NCBI GenBank assembly: GCA_043228905.1
Contig: JBHGNT010000012.1
Span: 5,952,001 to 6,016,000, forward strand
Reading direction: 5' to 3'
Length of the DNA: 64,000 nucleotides
Source of the DNA: Azolla caroliniana
Taxonomy: Eukaryota; Polypodiophyta
Shown here: piece by piece, positions 22,568 to 33,645 of the stretch
How the letters are laid out: each line of letters begins with the position of its first letter
Numbering within the stretch: position 1 is the stretch's first letter
The notes under the pieces: generated by a model
The model's database searches: none
What the model saw: the letters and a program-made list of their open reading frames with translations, nothing else
What the model was told of the DNA's origin: nothing
Made by a program: the position numbers and the translations under genes

Positions 22568-25500
22568 ATGGAGTACTCAGAGCACGAACGCAGACGTAGC
22601 TCCCGCAACAGCAAAAAATCGACATTGCAGATTGAGAGCTACAACACAGAACCCGCTCGATCATCGTCCAGGTATGTTTCAGTTACAGAAACCCCAAACA
22701 TTTGTTTTTTCTTTTTGACTACTGTCTGAACTTTGGTGCCGATTCATATTTCCCCAAAATCGAATAGGGCGAAGTCCTTGGAGTCCCATACAAGGATGTC
22801 TCGCAAATCGGGGAGTAGCAACAGGTGTGTTTATATTACTTTTTTTGTGTTTAATCCTGTCTTTAGTGATGATTGGGGTTTCTGATTGAAATTTCTGATT
22901 AGGGTTTTTGTTTATAAATTTCTTATTAGAATTTCTGATTAGGGTTTGTGATTGAAATTTCTGATTAGGGTTTGTGATTGAAATTTCTGATTAGGGTTTT
23001 TGATTATAAATTTCTGATTAGAATATTTGAATAGGGTTTCTGGTTACAAATTTTGATTACAAATTAGAATTTCTGAATAGGGTTTTTGTTTATAAATTTC
23101 TGCTTAGGATTTCTGATTAGGGTTTGTGATTGAAATTTTTTATTAGGGTTTCTGATTGAAATTTCTGATTAGGGTTTTTGATTATAAATTTCTGATTAGA
23201 ATTTCTGAATAAGGTTTCTGGTTACAAACTTCTGATTACAGATTTTGATTAGGGTTTCTGATTTCAAACTTCTGATTACAGATTTTGATTAGGGTTTCTG
23301 ATTTCAAATTTCTGAATACAAATTATGATTAGGGTTTCTGATTTGCTAAGTTAAAGATTTTGCACCATTTTTGTTGTTGTTAATTGGGGTTTTTGATTCT
23401 CACATATTCTGATTTTGCACTATTTCTGATTTCTGAAATGATATTTCAGATGGCTCGTTCCTCCGTATACGAGAGTGCTAAACTTCGCAAAATTTTGCGA
23501 GACAAAGGAGGACTTCCACAACACCTATGGTCTGTCACTCGAGGGTGTTGACCCTGCTGTCCTAAGTGATAAATTGATCAGTGATATAGACTGGATGACA
23601 GTATATACAGTGCCTAGAGTCAAAGGCAAGGTCAAGCTGAAGCATGTACGAGCCGACTTGTACGATGACTGCATGAGACTGCACCAGAAAGTTCATCAGG
23701 AGATCCCAGTCAACAATGAGTTGTCAGTTTCATTTGCTAGAGCATTTGCATATGAGTACTGCAAAACAACGAAGGAATCTAGAGACCCTGAAATGTATAG
23801 GGTAGCTTGGGTAGTCTATGGTGAGGCATCGGTAAAAAGATGCCGAAAGATGGGGACCTTGGCACAAAAAATAGACAGATTTTGGAGCATGGCAGCTGTT
23901 GATGCAACTGCGGACTCCCAGCAAGACCGGGGGCATACACCACACCGACACCCAAGGAAAGCCAATGTCGATGATACAGGTGAGACATTGGTTAGCTATA
24001 TGCTAAAAAATGTCCATGAAGCCTGTGAGACATTGGCATTTTTTAAGACTGATTTAGAGAAAGCCACAATGGCTTCTGCAATGGAGAGCAAAGTTACTTC
24101 TACTGTTACAACAATTAGAAATAAGATTCAGGTAACTATTGTTTTGCTGGTATGTGATTGTGTTATAAATAACGGGTAAAATGTGCTAATCAAGCATTAT
24201 CTGGAATAGGTTGCGCAACAGGAGCTTGAATTAGAGGGGCCACTGGATCCCTAGCGTAAAATAGAACTGCAAATAGAGATCCAGGTTCTTTCAATGAACC
24301 TGGACCTTCTAGGTGTAAATACTGTTGCAGATTACAATTTGGATAAGCTTCAAGTAAGTTAACGATTCCTGAGCAAAGTTGGTGTATCTTTCAACAACAA
24401 GAATAATTAATCGGTAAATTTCTCTGTTGCGTTGAAGGAACAATACATTCATCAAGAACAGGTAGTTAGCTGCCTTAAGAAGAAGCTACATTTTGTGGAG
24501 GGAATGGTAAGGACCAGACAGGATTTGGACCTGAACATTCTTGCTCCCTTACCAAATGAAGTAGAACCAGAAAATGATTTATTGACAGTTCAAGCACGTT
24601 GCATCGTTTGCGGGTTAGGTGTGGAGGACAAAACTGCGTCTTTGTTGGTTCACCTACAACCATGCAACCACACATACCATCTGCTTTGTTTTCAACATGC
24701 CTGTCGAATTGCTGCATTCTGTTTGGGAGATTGCAGTACAACTCTACCAAATGAGTGGAGAAAACTAACAGGTATACCATACTGTAGCTAATAAGCTTAG
24801 TCTTTTCTAATTAGCTATCCTACTAGCTAATTAGCTACTGGCAGCTAATGAGCTACTAGCTAATTAGCTATCCTAGTAGCTAATTAGCTATGGTACTAGC
24901 TAATTAGCTAGTACCATAGTTGTGTAAAAAAGCTAAATAGCTATCCTACTAGCTAATTAGCCACTGGCAACTAATTAGCTATCCTAGTAACTAATTAGCT
25001 ACTGCCATAGTTGTGTAAAGTAGCTAATAAGCTATCCTAGTAGCTAGTTAGCTATGGTACTAGCTAATTAGCTAGTACCATAGTTGTGTAAAAAAGCTAA
25101 TTAGCTATCCTACTAGCTAATTAGCTACTGGCAACTAATTAGCTATCCTACTAGCTAATTAGCTACTGGCAACTAATTAGCTATCCTACTAGCGAATTAG
25201 CTATCCTAGTAGCTAATTAGCTACTGGCAACTAATTAGCTATCCTACTAGCTAATTAGCTATCCTACTAGCTAATTAGCTATCATAGTAGCTAATTAGCT
25301 ACTGACATAGTTGTGTAAAGTAGCTAATAAGCTATCCTAGTAGCTAATTAGCTACTGGCAGCTAGTAGCTAATTAGCTACTGGCAGCTAATTAGCTGTCC
25401 TAGTAGCTAATAAGCTATCCTAGCTACTACATAGTTCAGAAAGTAGCTAATTAGCTTTCATTGTAGCTAATTAGCTATCCTAGCTACCACCATAGTTAGT

Positions 25501-26081
25501 AAAGTAGCTAATTAGCTATCCTAAATAACTGTCATGTTATTGTAGAATCTTGTGGATTAAGGACGGCACATGATGTGTCTGGTGCTGATGATGCTGCAAC
25601 AGATGAGGATACTACTGCCAATGTGGCTGAAAGTAAGAGTCCTGCTATCACATCTCCTTCAGATCAGCTGCACCCTATTCTTTTGGAACAGTGTACTGAA
25701 TTAGGCAACGATGTGAAATGCCATGAAATAGTGGAAACAACATGTAAAACTGAGGTTCACAACAACAGTGTTTATGAACACTTGATGCAACATTTCTTCG
25801 AGTCTCAAGACCTTGATTCCACCCCACCGAGCCCAACTACTGAAAATGTCCAAACAGATCCCTCTGTACTTGAAAAGCTAGTTCAAGAAACGGCTGATGT
25901 GCAATTAGCTGCTGAGGCGATGGGAAGGTTGTCGGAGGAGGACACACTTGCGCATTGGGTCCTAGAAGCAAGGCTAAATGGGGAACCAACCAGAAAAAGG
26001 CTGAAGAAGGGGCCACGATCGGGAACAAGACCAGTTACTCGGTCAAGGGGCCTAGACGTAGTGGAGCGAAATACTGTTTAG
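22568..26081 (+). CDS. E1 accessory protein with RING-like zinc finger and acidic C-terminal region (six exons)
   Basis: Exons read by eye, all GT-AG with compatible phase: 22568-22671, 22768-22824, 23450-24131, 24210-24353, 24438-24771, 25546-26081 (about 618 codons). The N-terminus is basic (HERRRSSRNSKKS), followed by a conserved domain (VLNFAKFCETKEDFHNTYG, then SVSFARAFAYEY), coiled coils, and a RING-like finger CIVCG...PCNHTYHLLCF...CLGDC. The last part is acidic and ends basic (GPRSGTRPVTRSRG). A single in-frame TAG at 24252 would stop translation, so this copy may be slightly damaged or that exon boundary differs. E2 has the same gene order with FARAFACEV, CLHTYHVLC and CMDC. Possible roles are ubiquitin or chromatin factor aiding transposition (inference). 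Confidence 0.7.
22855..23445. repeat. Intronic imperfect tandem repeat (GATTAGGGTTT/TGAAATTTCT)
   Basis: The second intron of the E1 accessory gene consists of alternating TTTCTGATTAGGGTTT and GATTGAAATTTCTGA blocks with many variants. It contains AGGGTTT telomere-like motifs but no true telomeric tract. Confidence 0.85.
24787..25540. repeat. E1 palindrome array 1 (AGCTAATTAGCT), in an intron of the accessory gene
   Basis: Tandem copies of the perfect 12-bp palindrome AGCTAATTAGCT are separated by roughly 11-14-bp spacers such as ATCCTACT and ACTGGCA, so palindromes recur about every 25 bp. The array lies wholly between the donor after 24771 and the acceptor before 25546. The same palindrome occurs near both E1 ends and at 27515-27570. 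Confidence 0.93.
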
Positions 26082-26327
26082 TTGGATATGATTGTTAGCT
26101 TAGGGATTTTGCTAGGGTTTTATGAAGTTTTACTATCCTGTTGGACAAGTAAAACCTCAGATTGGTTGTTGCTTGATCCACATTATGTAATGGAACTCTA
26201 TGATGTTTTTCCAAGATAATTTGAAGAGTGTTGTTCTATGACTGAAACTCTTTGATGTTCAGGATATTGTTTTGTGAGACTATTAGTTACTTTGTGAGTG
26301 TGAATATGTTGGTGTTTTCTGATGTTG

Positions 26328-27385
26328 CAGAGTCTAAAGGGTTTGATTCTATTGCTCGTAAGGCCAATGGCAGTGTGGATACTGTTGATGTTGCGGCATG
26401 TTTAAAGGGCCCCATCTTGAAAGTAGATGTAGCAATTGACACAAGTGATCTGGTCACACAAGTTGATCAAGCATGTAGCACGGATGACTTGGTGTTGCAG
26501 GTAGATGCAGCATGTAGCACGGATGACTTGGTGTTGCAGGTAGATGTAGCATGTAGCACGGATGACTTGGTGTTGCAGGTAGATGCAGCATGTGATACCA
26601 GTGGACTGATATCGAGCAGAACAGTAGCTACATGCACTGAGGTAATCCAAGGATTGATAACTAAGTCGACAAAACAAGAGCACCAGAATGTGAAGCTAGG
26701 CCCAACACAGTCGACTAGGGGTTTAAAGAGGAAAAGGACACCAGTTGTGTCAGCCGAACCTGAGCTGATTGAGATTGATCGTATCCTACCAGAAAATGGT
26801 GTAACAGCGGCTCAGTTTCAGGAATGGAAACCTAAACCACTAGAAGTCGAAAGAAGAGCCTTGATCTTGGAGCTTGATAAAGTCTTGATGAGTGTGAGAT
26901 ATATGCAGCCAAGGAGGGACACAAATCAGTTTCTAGAGTGGGCTGTGGAATACTTTGATTTGTTTATTTGGAGTGAAAAACCAAAATCAGATGTGTGGAA
27001 GTGTTTGGCAAGATTCTTCCCAAAATGGCAAAGTCGTTTTAAAGGTCAATGGGCACGAGAAAATTGTGAGCAAATGGAAGCTGCAAGATTCAAGAGACTT
27101 TCTGATTTTTGGGCTACTTGGCCTGAATATAATGCCGACAATACATTGATTTTGGATACAGAACATTTCCGACACTACTTCAATATTCGGAGATGCTGTC
27201 TCATTCTACCCGAGGAAATGCCTGAACAGTACCTGGTGCAAACAGTGAGCTGCCAACTAGGTGCATGGTTGTGGACTCCATACCGAGCTCAATATGCGGA
27301 TAATATATGTAGACTCGTTCCACTGACTAGCAAGAGCTTAGCTGTTTATAGGAGATTTGTAGACATTTCCAATGGTAATTTATAA
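26328..27385 (+). CDS. E1 FCP1/NLI-interacting-factor phosphatase-like protein, probably catalytically altered
   Basis: An open frame runs from at least 26252; an AG acceptor before 26328 (GATGTTGCAG) suggests the coding exon begins there, with 5' exons unresolved. After a 13-residue repeat region (VDAACSTDDLVLQ, about three copies) and a basic stretch (RGLKRKRT), the last 200 residues resemble a HAD-type FCP1 domain: RALILELDKVLMS in place of LxLDxDxTL, FDLFIWSEKPKSDVWKCL like the second motif, and DNTLILDTEHFRHYFN in place of NTLLLDDSxxxxxxN. The first catalytic Asp reads Glu and the second Asp of the last motif reads Thr, so it may be a pseudophosphatase. E2 shows no such domain, so it may be a captured host gene segment. 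Confidence 0.6.
26462..26600 (+). repeat. 39-bp coding tandem repeat
   Basis: About three and a half copies of a 39-bp unit encode VDAACSTDDLVLQ, nearly identical at the DNA level, within the N-terminal part of the phosphatase-like frame. Confidence 0.9.
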
Positions 27386-27754
27386 ATATGTAAAGAGATG
27401 ACATTATTCAATGAAGAATTTAATTACTTGTTCCCACTGTACTTATCTACTGTATAATTTGAGGAATATGTTGCAGATTGTTGATTTCATTCTATTGATG
27501 ACTATTTAGCTATTGACAGCTAATTAGCTGCATTTGTACAGCTAATTAGCTGCATTTGTACAACTAATTAGCTACTGATGACTATTTCGCTATAACTTAT
27601 AACTTAAAACTTAACAAAAAAGACATGATTTTATTGAGAAAGAAGCACATAAAGCAGACTGTATACAAGAAATTGATTCCAAACGAATTTATTTAACTGT
27701 TTTCGCGAAATACATGTTTGTTTTACAAGAGAACATGGTAAGTGCTACTTGTAG

Positions 27755-30700
27755 CTACAAATTCCATGGCATACTATTGTAAATACATTCATACACATTC
27801 GCACCAACAGTGTATAAACCGGAGCAGCTATTGTATTCTGACATTGGGACGTTGATGCATCTGACCAAATGAGAGTACATATACGCCGCTGGTTTGTCTT
27901 CTAACAGCCTATACTTATATTCGTAGTCATCTAGTTTTGCATAAAAAATGCCTTCGATGTAGAATGTCCCGGCAGATACAAAATTTCCCCATGCATCTAC
28001 AATATTCTGCCTTGCACACTGTTTACTAACCGTGCACTTTAATATATAGAAATCAGCACCCTCTGAATTGCCTTCTTCAGCATTTACAGCGAAGTTATCC
28101 CCAACGTTCAGGACATCACTCAAAGTATCTCCAAGTCCCTCATATGTGAAGTCAGCATTCTGCCCTGTTTCTCCATCAACTGCTTCCTTATCATTCAGAG
28201 TGTGATACTCCCAATTCTGAATGTATGCTTTGTTTAGACAATATCTCCAATTTCCCTGCACACAATGGAAGCAAAAACAAGTCAATTCTCTAACCGCAAT
28301 ACAATGACCATCCAACCTGGAATAACCGCGAACAGCATGCACAGATCGCAATTCGGGAATTCCTTGGCACTCCCAGGTCTTCTCCCTATTTACTTCATCT
28401 ATCTTCACTTCCCAAAATTCACGTTTGATATCTCGAACTTGCGAGGAATAAACACCTGTGGCACTCGTTGACATATTTGTTCTTAAAAATTCAACTACAT
28501 GTGATGCACAATTCATGTGCACACCATCTGTCTTTAGTTGTTCATGGGTAAGTGCCCGCTTTATAACAGCCCCTGCACCATCATGTTCACCTTTACCATG
28601 GCCAGACCCAAAAAAATTCCATCTCATCTCCAAACCTGTTATAGCAGGATACCTCCCCACAAAATAAAATGGACGTCGAGCCTTGAATTGTGACGCAGCT
28701 CCGTCAGACCAGACCCAATGTTGAGTAAGCTCCAAACATTGAGCTAATAACCACTGCCAATGTAACTTAAAACAGTGTTGGACGAACAAGGTATCATGCT
28801 TCTTATCATCGGAAATAAAGAAATGAATTACTTTTTTAACATCACCTGAAACTCGAAAATATGTTATGTGCACAAAAATGGTTACCTGAACTGAACACCA
28901 ATGCATAGATTGAATTTCATTCTGCTGCTTGAAAGTATAATTCTCTGCGAAATCTACTACTGAGACTACTACATCATTTGGGAAATCAGATATGCAAGTC
29001 TTAAACTGATGGGCCTGCCATGAATAAATGAAGTTGTGTTTAATGAACTTTCCTAGAGATACTACAAACAGAGACACCAAATCCCTTGGTTTAAGCATCT
29101 TCCGAACTAGATCCTTTCTTTTACACACCTTTCCTTCGAAATTGGTGTTCACTGACTCAAATAACTTCACAGAGATCAATATTTCACTACTCAATTCATT
29201 TGGACACCACCTAAATCTAGTAGGGCCACAATCTTGACATAAACCCATGACACATTTATGAATATGGAAGATAGCGTCAATTTCTCTCGGACACAATATT
29301 GAATCTAATAAATAACTCATGGAAGAGATAACGTGCTCAGATGATTTACACTCCTCTTGCGGGCTTGATCGACAGATTGGGCACCCACATGTGCAAACGG
29401 TATTAGTTAGGGATGCGCTATGGTGACGTAGTAGATTAACAGAGTCCTTCAGAAAACCCATCTGTACATGGTAAATGCAACAACATGTGTATCGATCCTT
29501 TAAGCGTCTCACAAAGTGTGGCTTAAGAGACTCGAATGTTCGTAGTTGAACTTTGATAGTTGGATGCATTCGTTTGAACCTAATAAATAAATCGACCTGC
29601 GTAATAAAGGGGAATTAGTTATTCTCGTAACTAGCTAACTATCCTAGTAGCTAATTAGCTATTCTAGTAGCTAGTTAGCTATTCTAGTAGCTAGTTAGCT
29701 ATTCTAGTAGCTAATTAGCTATCATGGTAGCTAATTAGCTGTCCTAGTAGCTAATTAGTTGTCCTAGTAGCTAATTAGCTATCATGGTAGTTAATTAGCT
29801 GTTGTAGTAGCTAATTAGCTATCATGGTAGCTAATTAGCTATTCTAGTAGCTAATTAGCTATCATGGTAGCTAATTAGCTGTCGTAGTAGCTAATTAGCT
29901 ATCATGGTAGCTAATTAGCTGTCCTAGTAGCTAATTAGTTGTCCTAGTAGCTAATTAGCTATCATGGTAGCTAATTAGCTCCTCTAGTAGCTAATTAGCT
30001 ATCATGGTGGCTAATTAGCTTTCCTAGTAACTAATTAGCTATCATGGTAGCTAATTAGCTTGTCTAGTAGCTAATTAGCTATCATGGTGGCTAATTAGCT
30101 ATCATGGTAGCTAATTAGCTGGTCTAGTAGCTAATTAGCTATCATGGTAGCTAATTAGCTGGTCTAGTAGCTAATTAGCTATAATGGTGGCTGATTAGCT
30201 TTCCTAGTAACTAATTAGCTATCATGGTAGCTAATTAGCTATCATGGTGGCTAATTAGCTGTCCTAGTAACTAATTAGCTATCATGGTAGCTAATTAGCT
30301 GGTCTAGTAGCTAATTAGCTATAATGGTGGCTAATTAGCTATCCTAACTAATTAGCTATCATGGTGGCTAATTAGCTGTCCTAGTAACTAATTAGCTATC
30401 ATGGTAGCTAATTAGCTGGTCTAGTAGCTAATTAGCTATAATGGTGGCTAATTAGCTATCCTAACTAATTAGCTATCATGGTAGTAGCTATTGAGAGTAG
30501 CCAGTTACCTATGTAGTAGCTATCATAGTAGCTAATTAGCTATCATGGTAGCTAATTAGCTTTCCTAGTAGCTAATTAGCTGGTAATAACGAAATAGCTA
30601 ACTAGCTACCATGATAGCTAACTAGCTAGCAGTACAGCTAATTATCTGGTAGTACCTAAATTAGCTATTGAGAATAGCTAATTAGCTATCATGGTAGTAA

Positions 30701-31599
30701 CTATTGAGAGTAGCTAGTTACCTATGTAGTAGCGATCCTAGTAGCTAACTGAGGTAAATGTAACTGATAAGCTAATTAGCTTTTCTGCTAACTGAGCTAA
30801 TTAACTTTCCGAGTAGAGTCAAAACAAATGTTGAGATAAATGTAAATACCTGAGGTACATCAAGAAGATGAATGGGATGCTCCTCGTATTGATTTCTTCC
30901 AACACGTTTCCTGCATAAATCCTTTTTATTGGGTGAAACCCTACTCTCATTAGTCCAAAACATTGTGATTACATCCTTGATTTCAAATGTTATGGGTGTC
31001 ATTGGCTTACCTCTTGTAGTTAGCTTTAGTAGACTAGTTCCTTTACCCGAGGAAATTATACGGTTCATTGTATTGTACACTGTTTTTCTACTAACACCAA
31101 TTACCTTAGATAGCTCACTGATGTTTATATCGTCAACATCACTATTAAGTAACATCATTAGACTAGACCTTTTTAAGACAAGATCATCTTCTGACCTGCT
31201 CATGGATACGAAACTATTACGAAGATTATTTACTAAAATAGATGATATGTTTGCATTAAGACCATCACAATCAACTAAGTCCTTTATCGATGGATCATTA
31301 CATATTCCATAAAGTACTACCTTCTTTTCTTCATTGCTGATGTGCTTGGTTTGAACATTGAAATAGTCTACAACCTTTCTCTCTATGATGGTAGTCGCAT
31401 TACTTACATTCTCAGCTAAACTATCCTTACCTTTACTGAGTGTGGCTTTCGTATCCTTCAACAATTGACGATGTTTCCTTTTTTTTTCTGCCCAATAGTT
31501 TCGTATGGCTTGTTGTGTCCTGATAACATCATCCCTATCCTTATGATCATTGAGGGGTAATTCTAAACACCCTTCTTCCCCTTCCATTTGGCTAGACAT
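27755..31599 (-). CDS. E1 DDD transposase (two exons, 863 aa)
   Basis: Exons on the minus strand are 31599-30850 (250 codons) and 29596-27755; GT-AG ends and phase 0 join LLDVPQ to VDLFIRFKR. Domains in order: a Lys-rich coil; a helix-turn-helix at about residues 157-182 (INISELSKVIGVSRKTVYN); a conserved FWTNESRVSPNKKD motif; a Cys-rich cluster (CCCIYH, CTCGCPICR, CQDC); then a catalytic core with acidic residues near 465 (SVVDFAENYTF), 548 (WSDGAASQFK) and 589 (GHGKGEHDGAG). The C-terminal 120 residues form a second conserved block (DAWGNFVSAGTFYIEG, SHLVRCINVP). The frame is fully open, so this copy may be functional. E2 has a decayed homologue. Similar proteins occur in animal genomes as orphan transposase-like genes (from memory). 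Assignment to Sola is moderate. Confidence 0.82.
29620..30780. repeat. E1 palindrome array 2 (AGCTAATTAGCT), in the transposase intron
   Basis: The array contains TAGCTAATTAGCT units alternating with spacers such as ATCATGGT, GTCCTAGT and GGTCTAGT, with higher-order duplication near 30080-30480. It fills almost the entire 1,253-bp intron 29597-30849. The spacing again approximates 25 bp, and the array is longer and more regular than array 1. Confidence 0.93.
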
Positions 31600-31749
31600 G
31601 TTAAAACCCTAAATTTCCAGAAAAAAAAACAAGTATTAAAGATGGCTATGGGCAACAACAATACACAAAAATATTCCACACATATACACAAGATTAGACA
31701 CAACAATACACAAGATAATCAATAGACAGAAAAGTTATTGCAATCCAAG

Positions 31750-32680
31750 ACCGAACAGTAGAGGATTTCACTCTGTTGGATCCAACAGTTGAGGAGGCGA
31801 TCCAAGACCGACCAATGGCAACAACTGAGTGTAGAATGTTGCCGTTGGATGAGTGAACTCCGTCAAATCGAAATGTGGAAGCAATCCGGGACTGGACAGT
31901 AGTGGCAACTGAGTATAGAATGATGGCAATGGAGGAGAGAACCCCGTCAGATTGAACAGTTACCGATGATGCTTGAAACGCACGTAGAAGGCACTTGAGA
32001 ATAGAGTGGCATAGAGAAGAGAACCCCGTCAGATTGAATCAGTTACCAATGATGCTTGAAACGCACAGTAGCGGCCCCTGAGTGAGAGTGGAAAAGAGAA
32101 GAGAACCCCGTCAGATTGAACAGTTACCAATGATGCTTGAAACGCACAGTAGCGGCCCCTGAGTGAGAGTGGAAAAGAGAAGAGAACCCCGTCAGATTGA
32201 ACAGTTACCAATGATGCTTGAAACGCACAGTAGCAACCCCTGAGTGTAGAGTGGCAAAGAGAAGAGAACCCCGTCAGATTGAACAGCTCTTTGATGATGC
32301 TTGGAACGCACAGCAGCGGCCCCTGAGTGTAGAGTGGCACAGAGAAGAGAACCCCCTCAGATTGAACAGCTCTTTGATGATGCTTGGAACGCACAGTAAT
32401 GGCCCCTGAGTGTAGAGTGGCACAGAGAAGAGAACCCCCTCAGATTGAACAGCTCTTTGATGATGCTTGGAACGCACAGTAATGGCCCCTGAGTGTAGAG
32501 TGGCACAGAGAAGAGAACCCCGTCAGATTGAACAGCTCTTTGATGATGCTTGGAATGCACAGTAGTGGCCCCTGAGTGTAGAGTGTCACAGAGAAGAGAA
32601 CCCCGTCAGATTGAGCAGCTCTTTGATGATGCTTGGAACGCACAGTAGCGGCCCCTCAGTGTAGAGTGGCGGCAGGTGGA
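31750..32680. repeat. 83-bp tandem repeat upstream of the E1 transposase start
   Basis: Copies of an 83-bp unit containing GAACCCCGTCAGATTGAACA, GATGATGCTTG and GCCCCTGAGTGTAGAGTGG run from about 31.9 to 32.68 kb, with more diverged units before that. The array begins about 150 bp upstream of the transposase ATG, so it probably overlaps its promoter. Short minus-strand frames across it are by-products of the repeat. Confidence 0.9.
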
Positions 32681-32999
32681 CTCGATAGGGTTTAGCAACA
32701 GTGGTAGCAACTAACCCACAGTACTCAACTAGAGATGGCCTACGTGATGTGGCAAAGGATCATGCATAATGGACCTAGGAATTCGATATATAATTTATGG
32801 TACACATTTATGGTGCACACATCAATTTATGTTGCACATTTATGGCACTCATTTACATATGTAATTAAAACCCTCTAGTATTTTCAATGGTAGTTTTTTG
32901 CATACTTAATTTATTAATGATGGCTTTTTACTAAAATGACTATTTATCAATGGTAGCTTTTTGCATAGCTAATTAGCTATGTCAAGGACATAGCTAATT

Positions 33000-33023
33000 G
33001 TTTCCACTCGCATGCTTTCACCC
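33000..33023 (-). repeat. Right terminal inverted repeat of E1
   Basis: Read on the minus strand, GGGTGAAAGCATGCG then AGTGGAAAC, followed outward by the CTAA duplication at 33024-33027. Confidence 0.92.
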
Positions 33024-33051
33024 CTAACCCTTCCGCACCTTCATTTTTACA

Positions 33052-33063
33052 TGGTATAAGAGC
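33052..33063 (+). promoter_or_regulatory. Primer-binding site of Copia-A
   Basis: TGGTATAAGAGC directly follows the 5' LTR. It differs by one base from the TGGTATCAGAGC seen in Copia-D and Copia-E, the usual complement of plant initiator methionine tRNA. Confidence 0.75.
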
Positions 33064-33645
33064 GCGAGGGTTGAGAACCTCTACAACCGACATCAACATC
33101 TGAAGACAAACCCTAAGACCCGGTAAGAATAGAAAGAGAAGTGATGGACAGAGGAATGGCTACCTTAATTCCGGTGGAGAAGCTCGACAGATCCAACTAC
33201 GCATCTTGGTCATACAAGATGCACTAGTACCTGCTTTGGCATGGTTACTGGAGCTATGTCGACGGAGCTATCGACACGGCACTTGATGCGGCACACAAGA
33301 ACTTCCCAGTGTGGGAACAAGCGGCAAGCAGAGTGATGTATTGCTTTGTGTCCAGTGTCGGAGACCAGTTGCTGAGCCATGTCCGAGATGCCAAGACACT
33401 AAAAGAAGCTTGGCGAAACCTGAAGAAGGTTTTCGTGGCTAGCACTATGGCCCGGAAGCTGCAACTCCGACAAGAGTTGAGCAATGTCCGACAGAAGGAC
33501 ATGTCGGTAGCCGATTACACGGCCCGAATCAAAGAAATCTGTGACTCACTTGCCTCTATCAACGTCACTGTAGAGGTAGATGAGATGGTGCAGATCTGTC
33601 TTGGGGGCCTAGCATCTAAGTTCAGAGCGTTCCGAACGGTGGTGT

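Larger units (their letters stand above)
22317..33023. mobile_element. E1: 10.7-kb DNA transposon with DDD transposase (Sola-like)
   Basis: Terminal inverted repeats of 24 bp with one mismatch (GGGTRAAAGCATGCG then AGTGGAAAC) are flanked by CTAA at 22313-22316 and 33024-33027. The intact 3' LTR of Copia-A reads GTTGTCTAACGCTTCCGC at the matching place (38531-38548), so it preserves a paralogous empty site with a single CTAA. Inside are two converging genes: a plus-strand RING/acidic protein gene and a minus-strand transposase gene, each with an intron filled by AGCTAATTAGCT arrays. An FCP1-like frame lies between them and an 83-bp tandem array lies before the transposase start. The 4-bp duplication and DDD transposase suggest the Sola superfamily; that name is from memory. 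Confidence 0.88.

Noticed and set aside
22855-23445. Possible interstitial telomere (AGGGTTT repeats)
   Set aside because: AGGGTTT occurs only inside a longer ATTTCTGATT-type unit, never as a pure 7-bp tandem tract.
24787-25540. CRISPR-like look of regularly spaced short palindromes
   Set aside because: The genome is eukaryotic, the spacers are short and degenerate repeats of each other, and the array lies in an intron of a transposon gene.
32029-32643. Overlapping minus-strand frames of 67-121 codons
   Set aside because: Each restarts with the 83-bp unit; they are repeat by-products upstream of the transposase start.
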